DNA of 64,000 bases from Planctomycetota bacterium. Its GTDB lineage: Bacteria > Planctomycetota > SZUA-567 > H5-PLA8. Positions within the stretch are counted from its first letter, which is position 1; each line of letters opens with the position of its first letter. Of the stretch, positions 49,384-58,844 are shown piece by piece. The notes below the pieces were generated by a model. It made no database searches. It had not been told where the DNA came from and saw only the letters and a program-made list of their open reading frames with translations. The position numbers and the translations under genes were made by a program. The stretch covers positions 1-64,000 of the forward strand of contig JAKLKQ010000021.1 of the NCBI GenBank assembly GCA_023150555.1, written 5' to 3'.

Positions 49384-50829
49384 ATGCTGCAGCCGCTCGA
49401 AGACTTCAAGCCCGCCGACCTGCCCGAGCGCACGCACGGCTTCTGGAAGATGGCCGGGCCCGGCGCAATCCTGGTGGGGCTGTCGATCGGCGCGGGGGAG
49501 ATCATCATCTGGCCGCGCATCGTCGCCCAGCACGGCGGGACGATGATCTGGGCCGCGGTCGTCGGCGTCTTCCTGCAATTGTGGATCAACCTCGAGGTCG
49601 GACGCTGGACGATCGCGACGGGCGAGACGGTCTACACCGGCTATTCGCGCGTCTGGCGCGGCTTCGCATTCGCCTTCATCCTGCTCACGATTCTCGGCTG
49701 GCTGGCGCCGGGCTGGGCGATGGCCAGCGGCTTCGCGCTGCGCAGCCTGCTGAGCGAAGTCGTGCCCGGCGCGCAGGAGACCTTCGCCGGCGGCATCTTC
49801 GCCAGCGCGACGTTCTGGACGGGCGTCACCTTCGCAGGCGTCGCCGCGTTCCTCTTCGGGCCCAAGGTCGCCTACCAGGGCGTAGAAAAGACCATCGAGG
49901 TCCTTGTTTTGATCATCACCGTGGGCCTGATCGCGGTGGCCATCAAGGTCGGCAACGCCAAGACTTGGGAGCAGATGGGCGAAGGCCTGGCGAACGTGGC
50001 GACGTTCAAGATCTCCGAAGGCATGGACCGCAAGGCGTTCTTCATCGCGCTGGTCTTCGCGGGCGCGGGCGGCACGGCGAACCTGTTCTACACGTTTTAC
50101 CTGCGCGACAAGAAGATCGGCATGGGCGAACGCGTACCCGAGATCCTCAATCCACTGCGCGGCCGGCAGGAGGCGATCCCCGCGACGGGCTTCAAGTACG
50201 AGGACAACGAGGCGAACGCCTCGCGCTTCCGCGCGTGGTGGCGCTACGTCAAGCAGGACCAGGCGCTCTTCTTCTTCGGCCTGAACACGTTGACGATCCT
50301 GCTCTTCATCTTCGGCGCGCTGGCGGTGCTCTACCCGGGCCGCAACGTCCCCGCGGAAGGCACGCTGATCCGCGACCAGGCGGAGATCCTGGGCGGGATC
50401 TGGGGCAATACGGGCCGCGTGCTCTTTCTGCTCATCGGCATGGCGACGCTGTACAGCACGCAGCTTGCGCTGGTCGACGGGGTGGCGCGTTCGCTGAGCG
50501 ACATCGTCTACACGAACTTCACGTTCGCGCGAAAGCGCGCGTTGGGCTGGTGGTACATGGTCATCGCCGGAAGCTGGATGGCCGTGGGCACGGTGCTGGT
50601 GGCGGTGCTGGAACACCTGGGAAAAGGCGGGAACCTGGGCGTGCTCTTCTGCGCCGCGTACATGGGCGGCTTCGCGATGGCGCTGTACGTGCCGCTGACG
50701 CTGTACATGAACCTGAGGTACCTGCCCAAGAGCGCGCGGCCCGGCCCGTTCAACATCGGCATGATGGTGCTGGCGACGCTGGTCTACGGCGGCTTCGCGG
50801 TCTCCTGCATCGTATGGGAATTGCAGTAA
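49384..50829 (+). CDS. Nramp-related membrane transporter
   Basis: The 481-residue protein has about eleven hydrophobic segments. The first is GPGAILVGLSIGAGEIIIWP, in the place where Nramp metal transporters carry D-P-G-N; here the DPGN motif is missing. A later segment (FAGAGGTANLFYTFYLRDKK) lies in the position of the Nramp MPH metal motif but lacks it. So it belongs to the broader Nramp-like group, and metal transport is uncertain. The cargo could be another cation or an organic substrate. It is probably co-transcribed with the VOC lipoprotein. Confidence 0.75.
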   Translation: MLQPLEDFKPADLPERTHGFWKMAGPGAILVGLSIGAGEIIIWPRIVAQHGGTMIWAAVVGVFLQLWINLEVGRWTIATGETVYTGYSRVWRGFAFAFILLTILGWLAPGWAMASGFALRSLLSEVVPGAQETFAGGIFASATFWTGVTFAGVAAFLFGPKVAYQGVEKTIEVLVLIITVGLIAVAIKVGNAKTWEQMGEGLANVATFKISEGMDRKAFFIALVFAGAGGTANLFYTFYLRDKKIGMGERVPEILNPLRGRQEAIPATGFKYEDNEANASRFRAWWRYVKQDQALFFFGLNTLTILLFIFGALAVLYPGRNVPAEGTLIRDQAEILGGIWGNTGRVLFLLIGMATLYSTQLALVDGVARSLSDIVYTNFTFARKRALGWWYMVIAGSWMAVGTVLVAVLEHLGKGGNLGVLFCAAYMGGFAMALYVPLTLYMNLRYLPKSARPGPFNIGMMVLATLVYGGFAVSCIVWELQ

Positions 50830-50909
50830 CGCCGCCGAAAGAGATTTCTCCCCTTTCGTAATCCCAGGCACGGCGCCGCGCCGGCCTTTCCGCCACGGAG
50901 GATTATTGC

Positions 50910-51617
50910 ATGCGTCGCGCGTTCAGGTGGATCTGGAAGCGGGGCCTCCTGGCCAACTTCCTGGCCGGGTTGTTCGTCCTGCTTCCGGTGATGATCACCG
51001 TCGGGATCCTGGCCTGGGCCGGCGAGAAGACGAAGTGGCTGCTGGGGCGCGAGAGCGCCGTCGGGAAGTTCCTCCAAGACGTCTTCGGGCACATCGTGGA
51101 CAGCGACACGCTGGCGCTGGCCATCGGCTACGCCGCGATCCTGGCCGCGATCTGGATGATCGGCGTGCTCTTCAAGTCCCTGGCCAAGCAGGGCTTGGAC
51201 GACGCCTTTCACGGCCTCGTCGGGCGCATCCCCATCGTAAGCACGATCTACAAACCCATCGCGCAGGTCGTGAATCTGCTCAAAGGGGACGGCAGCAAGG
51301 ACCTGTCCGGCCTGCCGGTCGTCTTCTGTTCCTTCGGCGGCGCACCGCAAGCCGGATTGGCGCCGGGCATCCAGTTCCTCGGGCTGCTCGCATCGCCCGA
51401 GACCTACCAACTCGAAGGCGCGGCCTGCCAACTGGTGTACGTGCCCACCGCACCGGTGCCGATGTCCGGCGGGCTGCTCTTCGTGCCGAAGGAGCGCATC
51501 CGGTTCGTGCCCGAGATGAGCGTCGACGACCTGATGAAGGTGTACCTCTCGCTGGGCGTGCTGACCCCGCAGGTCATGGCCGCGCGGTTCAAGGTGCCGG
51601 CGGAGGGGAAGGGTTAG
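50910..51617 (+). CDS. DUF502 membrane protein
   Basis: The 235-residue protein has KRGLLANFLAGLFVLLPVMI, the first membrane segment, a second (LALAIGYAAILAAIWMIGVL) and the family-typical GRIPIVSTIYKPIAQVVNLL and FVPTAPVPMSGG-like segment (VPTAPVPMSGGLLFVPKERI). DUF502 proteins are widespread two-pass envelope proteins without a proven function. GGAGG lies upstream of the ATG. It follows the Nramp-like gene by 80 bp. Confidence 0.85.
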   Translation: MRRAFRWIWKRGLLANFLAGLFVLLPVMITVGILAWAGEKTKWLLGRESAVGKFLQDVFGHIVDSDTLALAIGYAAILAAIWMIGVLFKSLAKQGLDDAFHGLVGRIPIVSTIYKPIAQVVNLLKGDGSKDLSGLPVVFCSFGGAPQAGLAPGIQFLGLLASPETYQLEGAACQLVYVPTAPVPMSGGLLFVPKERIRFVPEMSVDDLMKVYLSLGVLTPQVMAARFKVPAEGKG

Positions 51618-51709
51618 GAATGGGCTAGTCAAACGCATCCTCTTTCCCGTGTCCTTTCTGCGCCTGGGCGGTTGATCTCTTTAGGGACCGCCGCACCGGA
51701 GGCGCCGCC

Positions 51710-52309
51710 ATGCCGCGCACGAATGCCTTTCAAATGAATAAGGAGAAACTCGTCTTCGCGCTGGCCCTTTGCGGACTGCTCGGATGCGTGGCGTACACCA
51801 TCTATTCGCTGCCGCCCGAACTGGCGCCCGGCGCGCCGCTGACGCGCACTGCCGAGCTTCCGGAACTGAACCTGCGCCCGTTGTCGTCCACGGAACTCCG
51901 TTTCAACGACGACCGCGCCTCGCCGTTCATGATTCCGGGCACGGGACCCGAGCCCATCGATGTCAGGCAGGATAAGATTGTATCCCCACCCGCCGGCATC
52001 CCCGCGCCGCCGTCCCAGGACCGCCTCAAGAAGCCGGAACCCCGGTCCGAACTGGCCGCCGCCGGGCCGCCGGTCTCGCTGCGTTTCGTGGGCGTGGTCA
52101 AGGCCGCCGGGCAGCGCCGGGCCCTGTTTCAAAGAGAAGGCGACCGCCGCGCCCTGGTTCTCGCCCCCGACCAGACCCTGCCGGGCCGGGATCTGCGCGT
52201 TCTGGCCATCGGAGCGCAGTCCATCCAGGTCGGCGGCGTAGGGTGTCCGAGCATGGAACTCCAGGCCGGCGAGACCCTTACGGTATCGTCGCAAGTCCAA
52301 GCCCAGTAA
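51710..52309 (+). CDS. PilP/GspC-like periplasmic protein
   Basis: The ATG at 51710 has GGAGG 7 nt upstream and gives 199 residues; a second ATG (51734, MNKEKLVFALAL) starts nearer the membrane segment. One N-terminal hydrophobic segment (KLVFALALCGLLGCVAYTIY) is followed by a disordered Pro-rich region. The C-terminal beta module is VSLRFVGVVKAAGQRRALFQ, then DRRALVLAPDQTLPG and IGAQSIQVG. This last module resembles the HR domain of PilP and GspC, which link inner-membrane assembly to the secretin. No pil or gsp genes are beside it, so the assignment is tentative. Confidence 0.55.
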   Translation: MPRTNAFQMNKEKLVFALALCGLLGCVAYTIYSLPPELAPGAPLTRTAELPELNLRPLSSTELRFNDDRASPFMIPGTGPEPIDVRQDKIVSPPAGIPAPPSQDRLKKPEPRSELAAAGPPVSLRFVGVVKAAGQRRALFQREGDRRALVLAPDQTLPGRDLRVLAIGAQSIQVGGVGCPSMELQAGETLTVSSQVQAQ

Positions 52310-52426
52310 ACCCTTGTAAATTCCCAGGGTTTTCATATCATGTTCGGTTTGGGCCTCGTCTAAGGAGACGAGGCGGTGCCTCCTAATTGCTTGTGAATTG
52401 GGGACCTCGGCGCAAGCCGCGCGACT

Positions 52427-55400
52427 ATGGCACGACGCGTAACTTCCCGCAGGCCGGTCCCGGCCGCCTCCCTTTTGACGGTCGTAGTGGCGTTTTGCCT
52501 GGCGGCGGGTTTCCCCACCCTTTCTGCCCAGGAGACCGGGCCGGAAGTGCCCAAGCCCGTCCCCGATCCGAGTCTCGAAGCCGACGAGGTGGATGCGCCG
52601 CCCCTGCCGAGCTTCGAGTTCGACCTGGCCGAGACCTATCGCCGCACTGGCGCGGCACAGGATGCCGGCGCGCGCGGTGCCTTCGACGCCTTCGTGCCGA
52701 CACGCATTCCCGAGACCATCCGGCCCGGCACCAAGGAGTACCGCCTGCCGCCGCCGGCCTTCGCCAACGGCGACGCGCTGCAGCCCGACGAGCCCCTGCC
52801 CGCCATCTTCGTGAAGAAACCGCCGCCGCCGGAAGTGCTCTTCCCGCGCCCGCGTCCGGAGAGCTACCTCCCGCCGAGCGACACGGAACGCAACGCCGCG
52901 CTGGCCAAGGCCGAAAAGAACGGGAAGCGCGGAAAAAACGAGAAGCGCGGTAAGCGCGAGAAGACCCCCGAGCTGCCTGCGCCGCCGCCCGCACCGCCCG
53001 TCGAAGCACCAGAAACGGCCGAGGCCACCGAGACCACGGATCACGAAGCCGCCCGCGAGACGCGCACCGCCGCCGCCGGCACACCCACGCCGGTGGGCAC
53101 GGAATCGGCGCCGCTGGAAGCCCTGCCCGCGCCGGTTGCTCCACCGGTGCCGCCCGCGGCACCTTCGGCCCCCGTCGCTCCCGCCGCGCCCACGGCGCCT
53201 GCCGCGCCAGCGAACACGATTGATGCGCCGGCTGCCGGCTCGCCGCGCGACGCTCGGTACATGGCGGCTTACCGGCTCTCGGAGGCGACACGCACGAATG
53301 AGGCGGTGGCGCCTGAAAGTGCCGCGCCCCCCGCCACCGCCGAAGGCGCCACGCCCGAACCGGCGCCCCGCACACCGGCCGCGGCCCTGGTCGACCTGGG
53401 CGAGCAGGACTACTGGACTGCCGGCGGTCAGAAGCCCGCCCCGGCCGCCGAAGGCAAACCCCAACCGCGCCCCGCCGACCCCGAGTTCCCGCGGCAATTT
53501 CCGGACGACGGAGCGACGGTGCAGCCGGCCCGCGCCGAGCGGCAGCTCTTCCGCGAAGTCACGCCGCGCGCGGGCGACCCGGAACTGCTGCGGCGCTGGC
53601 CGCGCACCGACAACCTCGAGACGGACGCCGGCACCCGCGCGCCAACGATGGAGCGCAGGAACGGCGACGACGCCCTGCTGGCCTTCGCGCCCGGCGCCGC
53701 TCCGCGCTTCCGCATGGGCGAAGGCCTCGACGATCCGGGCCACGAGCTCTCCGCGCCGCTGGTGCTTCCGTTGCCGGAGATCCCGGCGCTGGACACGCCC
53801 GGCGGGGACACTCCGGGCGAGGCTACCTCGAAGGGCGATCCCGCCGCGCGCCTGACCGTCCTGCAGAAACTCGCCGAGTTGACCGCGGCCGGCAAGAAAG
53901 ATCCGGAGGAGAAGGACGGGAAGGACAAGAAAGGCGACCAGGCCCAGCGCGATCCCGAGAAGCTGGTCGCCGAGCACCTCCGCGAAGTCGAGGAAAAGAA
54001 CAAGCTCCTGAAGGAACTCAATGCCGCCGGCGAGACGACGGCCGAAGCGCCGGATGGCGCGGGCGAAAGCGCCGCGAAGAATTCCGATGGCGGCCGCAAC
54101 GCACGCGCGATGCACCTGCTGCAGGTCCTCAGCGGGGACCGCCCCACCGGCCTGCTGCGCGGACACATCGTCGACGCGCGGAGCAGGCAGCCGCTCCCAG
54201 CGCGAGTGCGCGTGGTCGACGAGACCGACTGCGCGGTCTCCGCGCAGGTGGTGGACCAGGGCTTCTGGTGCGACGGGGCCTTTGCCGTGAAGGCGCTGGA
54301 AGGCATGGTCAACGTGGAAGTCAGCGCGGGGCGTTTCCGCTCGGCCTTCCGCAAGGCCTACCGCGTCGAGGGCAACAAGGCCACGGACGTGGTGATCGAG
54401 CTGGCGCTGCCGGAGCCGTTCGACTTCGCGCGCCGCGGCTGGTGCCTGGCCGACCTGGACCTGGCGCTGCTGGCGCCGGAAGGTGCGCGCACGGTCTGGA
54501 GCGGCGAGGCGCCGCTGCCGGCAGACGCGGCGCTGGTGGCGCGCGCGGAAGGCGTCGCCGTGCTGGGCCTGAACGTGGCCTCGACGGTCCCCGACAAACC
54601 CGGCGAGAAACTCGAACCCGGCGCCGAAGCCGCCCTGCGCGAGGCGATCGAGAACTCCGCGGCGCCCGGGCAACTGGTGCTGGCGACCTTCGGCGGGCCG
54701 GAGCATCCTTTCTGCGGAAGCGCCCTGGGCCTGGGCATGACATCCTGGCAGGATCTGCCCCGCAAACTCAACGATCCCCACCAGCCGCTGCGCGACTGGT
54801 TCGGCGAACTGCGCCAGCACGGCGGCCTGGCGCTGTACACGGAGCTGTCCGGCCGGCGCACGGTGGACCCGCGCGAGGCCATCATTCCGGTGCTCCCGCG
54901 GCTGGTCGAGGACGGCTTCTACGCGAAGGATGACGCTCACGCACGGCTGTACGCGCCCACCGAGTTGCTCTTCGATACCATCGCGGGCGCCAGCTACGAG
55001 GGCCTGGTCTACGACGGCTCGGAGATCGCCGAGGCGATCTGGTTCAACCTGCTCAACCAGGGCTACGCCGTGCCGGCCGTCGGCGCCGGCGGCGGGACGC
55101 TGGAACAGGGACGCGTGCCATTCGGGCAGACGCTGCTGGCCATCGACGGAACGCCGACGCGCGAGAACGTGCTCGACGCGATCCGCCGCGGGCGCTGCTC
55201 GATCACCTTCGGCCCGGCGGTCTTCGCGAAGATCTTCGAACGCGACCGCGGCCCCGGCGACCGCCTGCCCGCCGACGGGCGCAAGCTGAGCCTGCAGATC
55301 CAGGCCTACGCCTCGATGACGCCCGGCGCGCGGCTGGAGCGCATTGAGGTCATCCGCAACGGCGCCGTCGTCTACACCGACCGCCCGGCCGAGGGCATGA

Positions 55401-55927
55401 CACAGCTGCACGACTTCCGCTACCCCGTCGCCGAGACCCACGACGCGTGGTACATCGTGCGGATCACGGAGAGCATCGGGCCGAGCGAGACCGACCGCTC
55501 CCAGCGCATCGCGCTGACCAACCCCATCTATTTCGACGCGCCCGGCCGCGTGGGCCCCCGCCCCGCCCAGACGCGCATGCGCGGCACGCTGCGCCGCCCC
55601 GGCGGCACGCCCATGGCCGGCACCGTGACCGTCCTGGAACCCGGCAAGCCCAAACGCGAGGTGGTCATCGGCGCCAACGGCCGCTACGAGGTCACTTACG
55701 CCTCGGCCGGTATCCTGATCTTCGCAGCGAAGGGCTACGAACCGGCCATGCGCAAGATCTTCGACCACCCGCGCGTCCAACGTGCCCTGGGCGAACTGCA
55801 CACCGAGCGCGAGGCGAGCCTGAAGGAACACTTCGCCAAGCCGACGATCTTCGGGTCCTGGCGCCTGCTGCTGGCCGAACTCGAGGCCGACGTCGAACTG
55901 CGCCCAGCACGGCCCGCTCAGCCTTGA
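52427..55927 (+). CDS. Large secreted protein with degenerate PHP (CehA/McbA-like) domain
   Basis: The 1166-residue protein has a signal peptide (LLTVVVAFCLAAGFPTLSAQ) and a Pro/Ala/Glu-rich disordered part to about residue 480. A carboxypeptidase-regulatory-like module follows (LLRGHIVDARSRQPLPARVR, about 575-660). Next is a region matching CehA/McbA-type PHP metallohydrolases: RRGWCLADLDLAL near 668, where active members have GWxxGDLHxH, and LLNQGYAVPAVGAGGG near 879, in place of the GSD motif. Metal ligands appear lost. It ends with RGRCSITFGPAVFAKIF and another regulatory-like beta module (MRGTLRRPGGTPMAGTVTVL). Probably an extracytoplasmic binding protein derived from an enzyme. It follows the PilP-like gene on the same strand. 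Confidence 0.7.
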   Translation: MARRVTSRRPVPAASLLTVVVAFCLAAGFPTLSAQETGPEVPKPVPDPSLEADEVDAPPLPSFEFDLAETYRRTGAAQDAGARGAFDAFVPTRIPETIRPGTKEYRLPPPAFANGDALQPDEPLPAIFVKKPPPPEVLFPRPRPESYLPPSDTERNAALAKAEKNGKRGKNEKRGKREKTPELPAPPPAPPVEAPETAEATETTDHEAARETRTAAAGTPTPVGTESAPLEALPAPVAPPVPPAAPSAPVAPAAPTAPAAPANTIDAPAAGSPRDARYMAAYRLSEATRTNEAVAPESAAPPATAEGATPEPAPRTPAAALVDLGEQDYWTAGGQKPAPAAEGKPQPRPADPEFPRQFPDDGATVQPARAERQLFREVTPRAGDPELLRRWPRTDNLETDAGTRAPTMERRNGDDALLAFAPGAAPRFRMGEGLDDPGHELSAPLVLPLPEIPALDTPGGDTPGEATSKGDPAARLTVLQKLAELTAAGKKDPEEKDGKDKKGDQAQRDPEKLVAEHLREVEEKNKLLKELNAAGETTAEAPDGAGESAAKNSDGGRNARAMHLLQVLSGDRPTGLLRGHIVDARSRQPLPARVRVVDETDCAVSAQVVDQGFWCDGAFAVKALEGMVNVEVSAGRFRSAFRKAYRVEGNKATDVVIELALPEPFDFARRGWCLADLDLALLAPEGARTVWSGEAPLPADAALVARAEGVAVLGLNVASTVPDKPGEKLEPGAEAALREAIENSAAPGQLVLATFGGPEHPFCGSALGLGMTSWQDLPRKLNDPHQPLRDWFGELRQHGGLALYTELSGRRTVDPREAIIPVLPRLVEDGFYAKDDAHARLYAPTELLFDTIAGASYEGLVYDGSEIAEAIWFNLLNQGYAVPAVGAGGGTLEQGRVPFGQTLLAIDGTPTRENVLDAIRRGRCSITFGPAVFAKIFERDRGPGDRLPADGRKLSLQIQAYASMTPGARLERIEVIRNGAVVYTDRPAEGMTQLHDFRYPVAETHDAWYIVRITESIGPSETDRSQRIALTNPIYFDAPGRVGPRPAQTRMRGTLRRPGGTPMAGTVTVLEPGKPKREVVIGANGRYEVTYASAGILIFAAKGYEPAMRKIFDHPRVQRALGELHTEREASLKEHFAKPTIFGSWRLLLAELEADVELRPARPAQP

Positions 55928-56286
55928 CGCAACCCATCTCTCAAATACGTGCACTGGTGAGCCAACGCAACGTGCGTAATCTCGTTAACCTATGGGCCAC
56001 AAAAGCTTTTGGAAAGATTGAGGTGAACCGCCGCCACGCGACGATCACCAATGTACGAGGGGTTTCATGAGCGGGACGGGCGGGGCGCCCAATCCTGTGT
56101 AACTCATTAATTTACAAAGAGTTATACATTGGATGTTGCATCCTTGACAGGGAGTCGCGCCTCGGCGAGAATCCTGAACCTGTTACCCGGTAAGTTTTAA
56201 GGACATAAACCGGTTGCCGAGAGGTCCGGTGTGGGGATAGGTTAAGGGTAGTTCCGGGGGCACATTGAGCAGGAGGAGCGCCGTAG
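55928..56286. other. Upstream region of the secreted Ig-like protein gene
   Basis: 359 bp with no gene. It is AT-rich around 56100-56140 and contains the best-looking promoter of the window at 56144-56172. The presumed leader of about 105 nt holds a small ACCGG/CCGGT hairpin around 56210-56231 and GGAGGAGCG before the ATG. Confidence 0.45.
56144..56172 (+). promoter_or_regulatory. Consensus-like sigma-70 promoter
   Basis: TTGACA (56144-56149), a 17-nt spacer and GAGAAT (56167-56172). A perfect -35 box with ideal spacing and an AT-rich UP-like region before it make this a plausible strong promoter for the gene at 56287. Confidence 0.5.
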
Positions 56287-58764
56287 ATGAGTAAGTCTAC
56301 GATCCGGAGCATTTGTACACCACTGGCGATGGGCCTGTTGTTGGCCGCAATCGGGTTCAGTTTCTCGATGGCGACCACGCCTTCGGGCGCCGGTGCCCGG
56401 CTGGTGCCGGCCTGCACCGTGCCACCGCCAGATTTCGTTACGGGCCACGAGTCCAGCACCTCGGCAACCTGTTTCGACTTGGGCACGGTGGTAGTGAACC
56501 GCGAATTCACGCGTATCATCAACGTCCGGGACGGCACTCCGCCTTTCACCTTTTCGATCCTTACCGGCACGGTCCCGCGCCCGCAGAACAGCGTGCTCAC
56601 ACTGTCCAGTGCCGGCCAGTCGTCGATTCTCCTGACCGGCACCTTCCGAGGCCGCAGCCCCGACGACGGCGCTTGCCTGCCGCACGAAGGTGGACCCAAT
56701 GTTCCTCCTGCCGCTCCGGACGACTACCACGTCTTTGAGCTGGAAGTCGAAGAGACCCTCAGCGGCACCATAGATACGCAGTTTTTCTGCATTCGCCTTG
56801 AGGAGATCACCGACGTCAACACGGAGATCGGGAATACCTCGGGCGACGAGTTCATCATCGAGGACCTGACCAACGTCGCGCCCGTGATCGATCCCCTCGG
56901 CTTCGGCAGCCCGGTTCCCCCAGCTCCATTTCTGGGCACCAGCGACGGAGTCAGCTTCAATGACCTGCCCAATGCCCTGCAACGCCAACCCTACAATTAT
57001 CAGCTCCACATCAACGGCGGATTCCGCACGGGCGGCGACCTCATCACCCCGCTGGACTATACGCCCTCCGACGACCTGACCCTTTTCAACCACGCCGGCG
57101 CCATCGCTCCCGACACCACCAGCGTCTTTTCAGGCCTGTCCGACGGGACGTACACCTTCGAGGTCGCCGACGTGGACTCCGACGGCGTGTTCGATCTGCT
57201 CGTCAGTTCGGACGTCGATCCTGGCCTGACGGGCTCCACGACCCAGACCTTCAACGACGTCATGGGTGCCGGCGGTGTCGTCCCCGGAGGCGCTGTGCTG
57301 TGCATCGGATCGCTGGGTGTACGCATGAACACCGCGGCGCCGCCAATTCCCGGGGGTACCGATCCGGTCGATACGGTCAAGATCGGCGACGTCTGGGTCA
57401 TGGATGTCACGGCCTTCGAGCCCCCGGACATCATCTTCAGCCTGCACCCGGACAGCACGGACATGCCGCCCGGCCTGAGCCTCAGCGAGGACGGCCTGGT
57501 CTCGGGCACGCCTGACATCGCCGGCGACTACACGTTCATAGTAATCGCACAACAGGTCGAACGCACCGACGACCCGGACACGGGCGAAGAGATCATCACC
57601 GTGCTCAAAGAGGCCGTAAGGCAGATCTTCCTGCGCGTCGATCCAGGCCCCATCAACAGCCAGTTCGTGCTGACCAAAGGCCAGGTGACCTTCGACTTCG
57701 GCCATGCCGACAGCGACACCATGCGCTTGAACCTCCTTCTGGCGAAGGACCTGCTCAGGGACTTCTCCCAGTTGGAAGGCGCCACCTTCGACCTCGAGAT
57801 CGGCGCGAACAACGATCGCATAGTCCTGTCCTCGTTGCTCACGGAAGGCCCGCTCACCTTTGGCCCGCAGGGCAGCATCGACTACCCGCCCCAACTGGCT
57901 ATCGGCGACGAGCCGGGCAAGTACGCCAGCGATCCGAACATCCTGGTCAAGCCGTTGAACCCGAACCTGGGCGGCTTGAACCTGTTCATCTCCAACATCA
58001 GCCTCAAGAAGGCGATGGATGCGGCCAGCCTGGGGGCCTCGGGCATCATGGTCGTGCCGATCTCCATCGTCATCACCGGCATCCAGACCGATTCGGGCCC
58101 ACTCGACCTGCGGCTCGACGAGCTGGTTTCCTTTGCCTTCAAGAAGAGGAGCCTGGGCGCCTCGTCGACCATGCCCAAGGGGTTCGCGGGTGCCACGGCC
58201 GGCGTCGGCCAGTTCATCATCGCGCCCGCCAACGGCTCGATCATCTTCGACCCCACCACCGGCAGCGACACCCTGAGCATGACCCTCAAGGGCTTCCTGC
58301 GTGACAACGTGCCCATTGCACCCCTGCTAACGCCTGGAAATCCGGTTCCGACCACGCTTGCTGACACGCGAATGGACGTCCTGCTCGGCCTGCAGTGCGG
58401 CATGAGCACCCTCATGGAAGGCGGCGGCGTGGCGCCGTTCACCACCATCAAGAACACCACCAGCGCGAACGGATTGGGCGGCAAGCTGATCATCACGTGC
58501 ACCGATCCGGACGTTCCCGTGGCGCTCTTCGCCCTCAACAAGGCCACCGGTGCGTTCGTCATGAAGCTGCGAAGCCCGGCCACCAATGCCGGCCTGATCG
58601 CCGGCCTGGTCCCGCCGGACTCCCTGGTCCTGGACGTGGACGATCCGTTCGTCTTGACGGTGCGCATCCGGCTGTACCAAGAGTCCGACAACACCAACGT
58701 CGTGATCGACGCGACTTATTCGCTGGTGCTCTTCCGCAAGGGCAGGAAGCTGAACCTGAAGTAG
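56287..58764 (+). CDS. Secreted protein with putative Ig (He_PIG-like) domains, 825 residues
   Basis: The ATG at 56287 has AGGAGGAGCG upstream. Signal peptide (PLAMGLLLAAIGFSFSMATT), then mostly beta-rich, Asp/Gly/Thr-rich sequence. Two stretches match the putative-Ig/cadherin-like pattern: FTRIINVRDGTPPFTFSILT and MPPGLSLSEDGLVSGTPDIA then GDYTFIVIAQQ. The later part has calcium-type loops (VADVDSDGVFDLLVSSD) and repeats of LTLKGFLRD-like form. Few Cys. It is probably a cell-surface or exported adhesion-type protein. A clean hairpin terminator follows at 58785, so it is likely a single-gene transcript. Confidence 0.75.
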   Translation: MSKSTIRSICTPLAMGLLLAAIGFSFSMATTPSGAGARLVPACTVPPPDFVTGHESSTSATCFDLGTVVVNREFTRIINVRDGTPPFTFSILTGTVPRPQNSVLTLSSAGQSSILLTGTFRGRSPDDGACLPHEGGPNVPPAAPDDYHVFELEVEETLSGTIDTQFFCIRLEEITDVNTEIGNTSGDEFIIEDLTNVAPVIDPLGFGSPVPPAPFLGTSDGVSFNDLPNALQRQPYNYQLHINGGFRTGGDLITPLDYTPSDDLTLFNHAGAIAPDTTSVFSGLSDGTYTFEVADVDSDGVFDLLVSSDVDPGLTGSTTQTFNDVMGAGGVVPGGAVLCIGSLGVRMNTAAPPIPGGTDPVDTVKIGDVWVMDVTAFEPPDIIFSLHPDSTDMPPGLSLSEDGLVSGTPDIAGDYTFIVIAQQVERTDDPDTGEEIITVLKEAVRQIFLRVDPGPINSQFVLTKGQVTFDFGHADSDTMRLNLLLAKDLLRDFSQLEGATFDLEIGANNDRIVLSSLLTEGPLTFGPQGSIDYPPQLAIGDEPGKYASDPNILVKPLNPNLGGLNLFISNISLKKAMDAASLGASGIMVVPISIVITGIQTDSGPLDLRLDELVSFAFKKRSLGASSTMPKGFAGATAGVGQFIIAPANGSIIFDPTTGSDTLSMTLKGFLRDNVPIAPLLTPGNPVPTTLADTRMDVLLGLQCGMSTLMEGGGVAPFTTIKNTTSANGLGGKLIITCTDPDVPVALFALNKATGAFVMKLRSPATNAGLIAGLVPPDSLVLDVDDPFVLTVRIRLYQESDNTNVVIDATYSLVLFRKGRKLNLK

Positions 58765-58784
58765 GCGCAGCGAGAGCCGAACGC

Positions 58785-58818
58785 AAAACGCCCGCGGGAG
58801 ACCCCCGCGGGCGTTTTT
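58785..58818 (+). terminator. Rho-independent terminator
   Basis: AACGCCCGCGGG pairs with CCCGCGGGCGTT over a short AGACC loop, followed by TTTTTCTTT. A long GC stem plus U-tract is textbook. It ends the 56287-58764 transcript, and its A-rich left flank could let it serve the converging PII gene too. Confidence 0.9.
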
Positions 58819-58844
58819 CTTTGTGCGCTTCGATTGCGGGAGCC

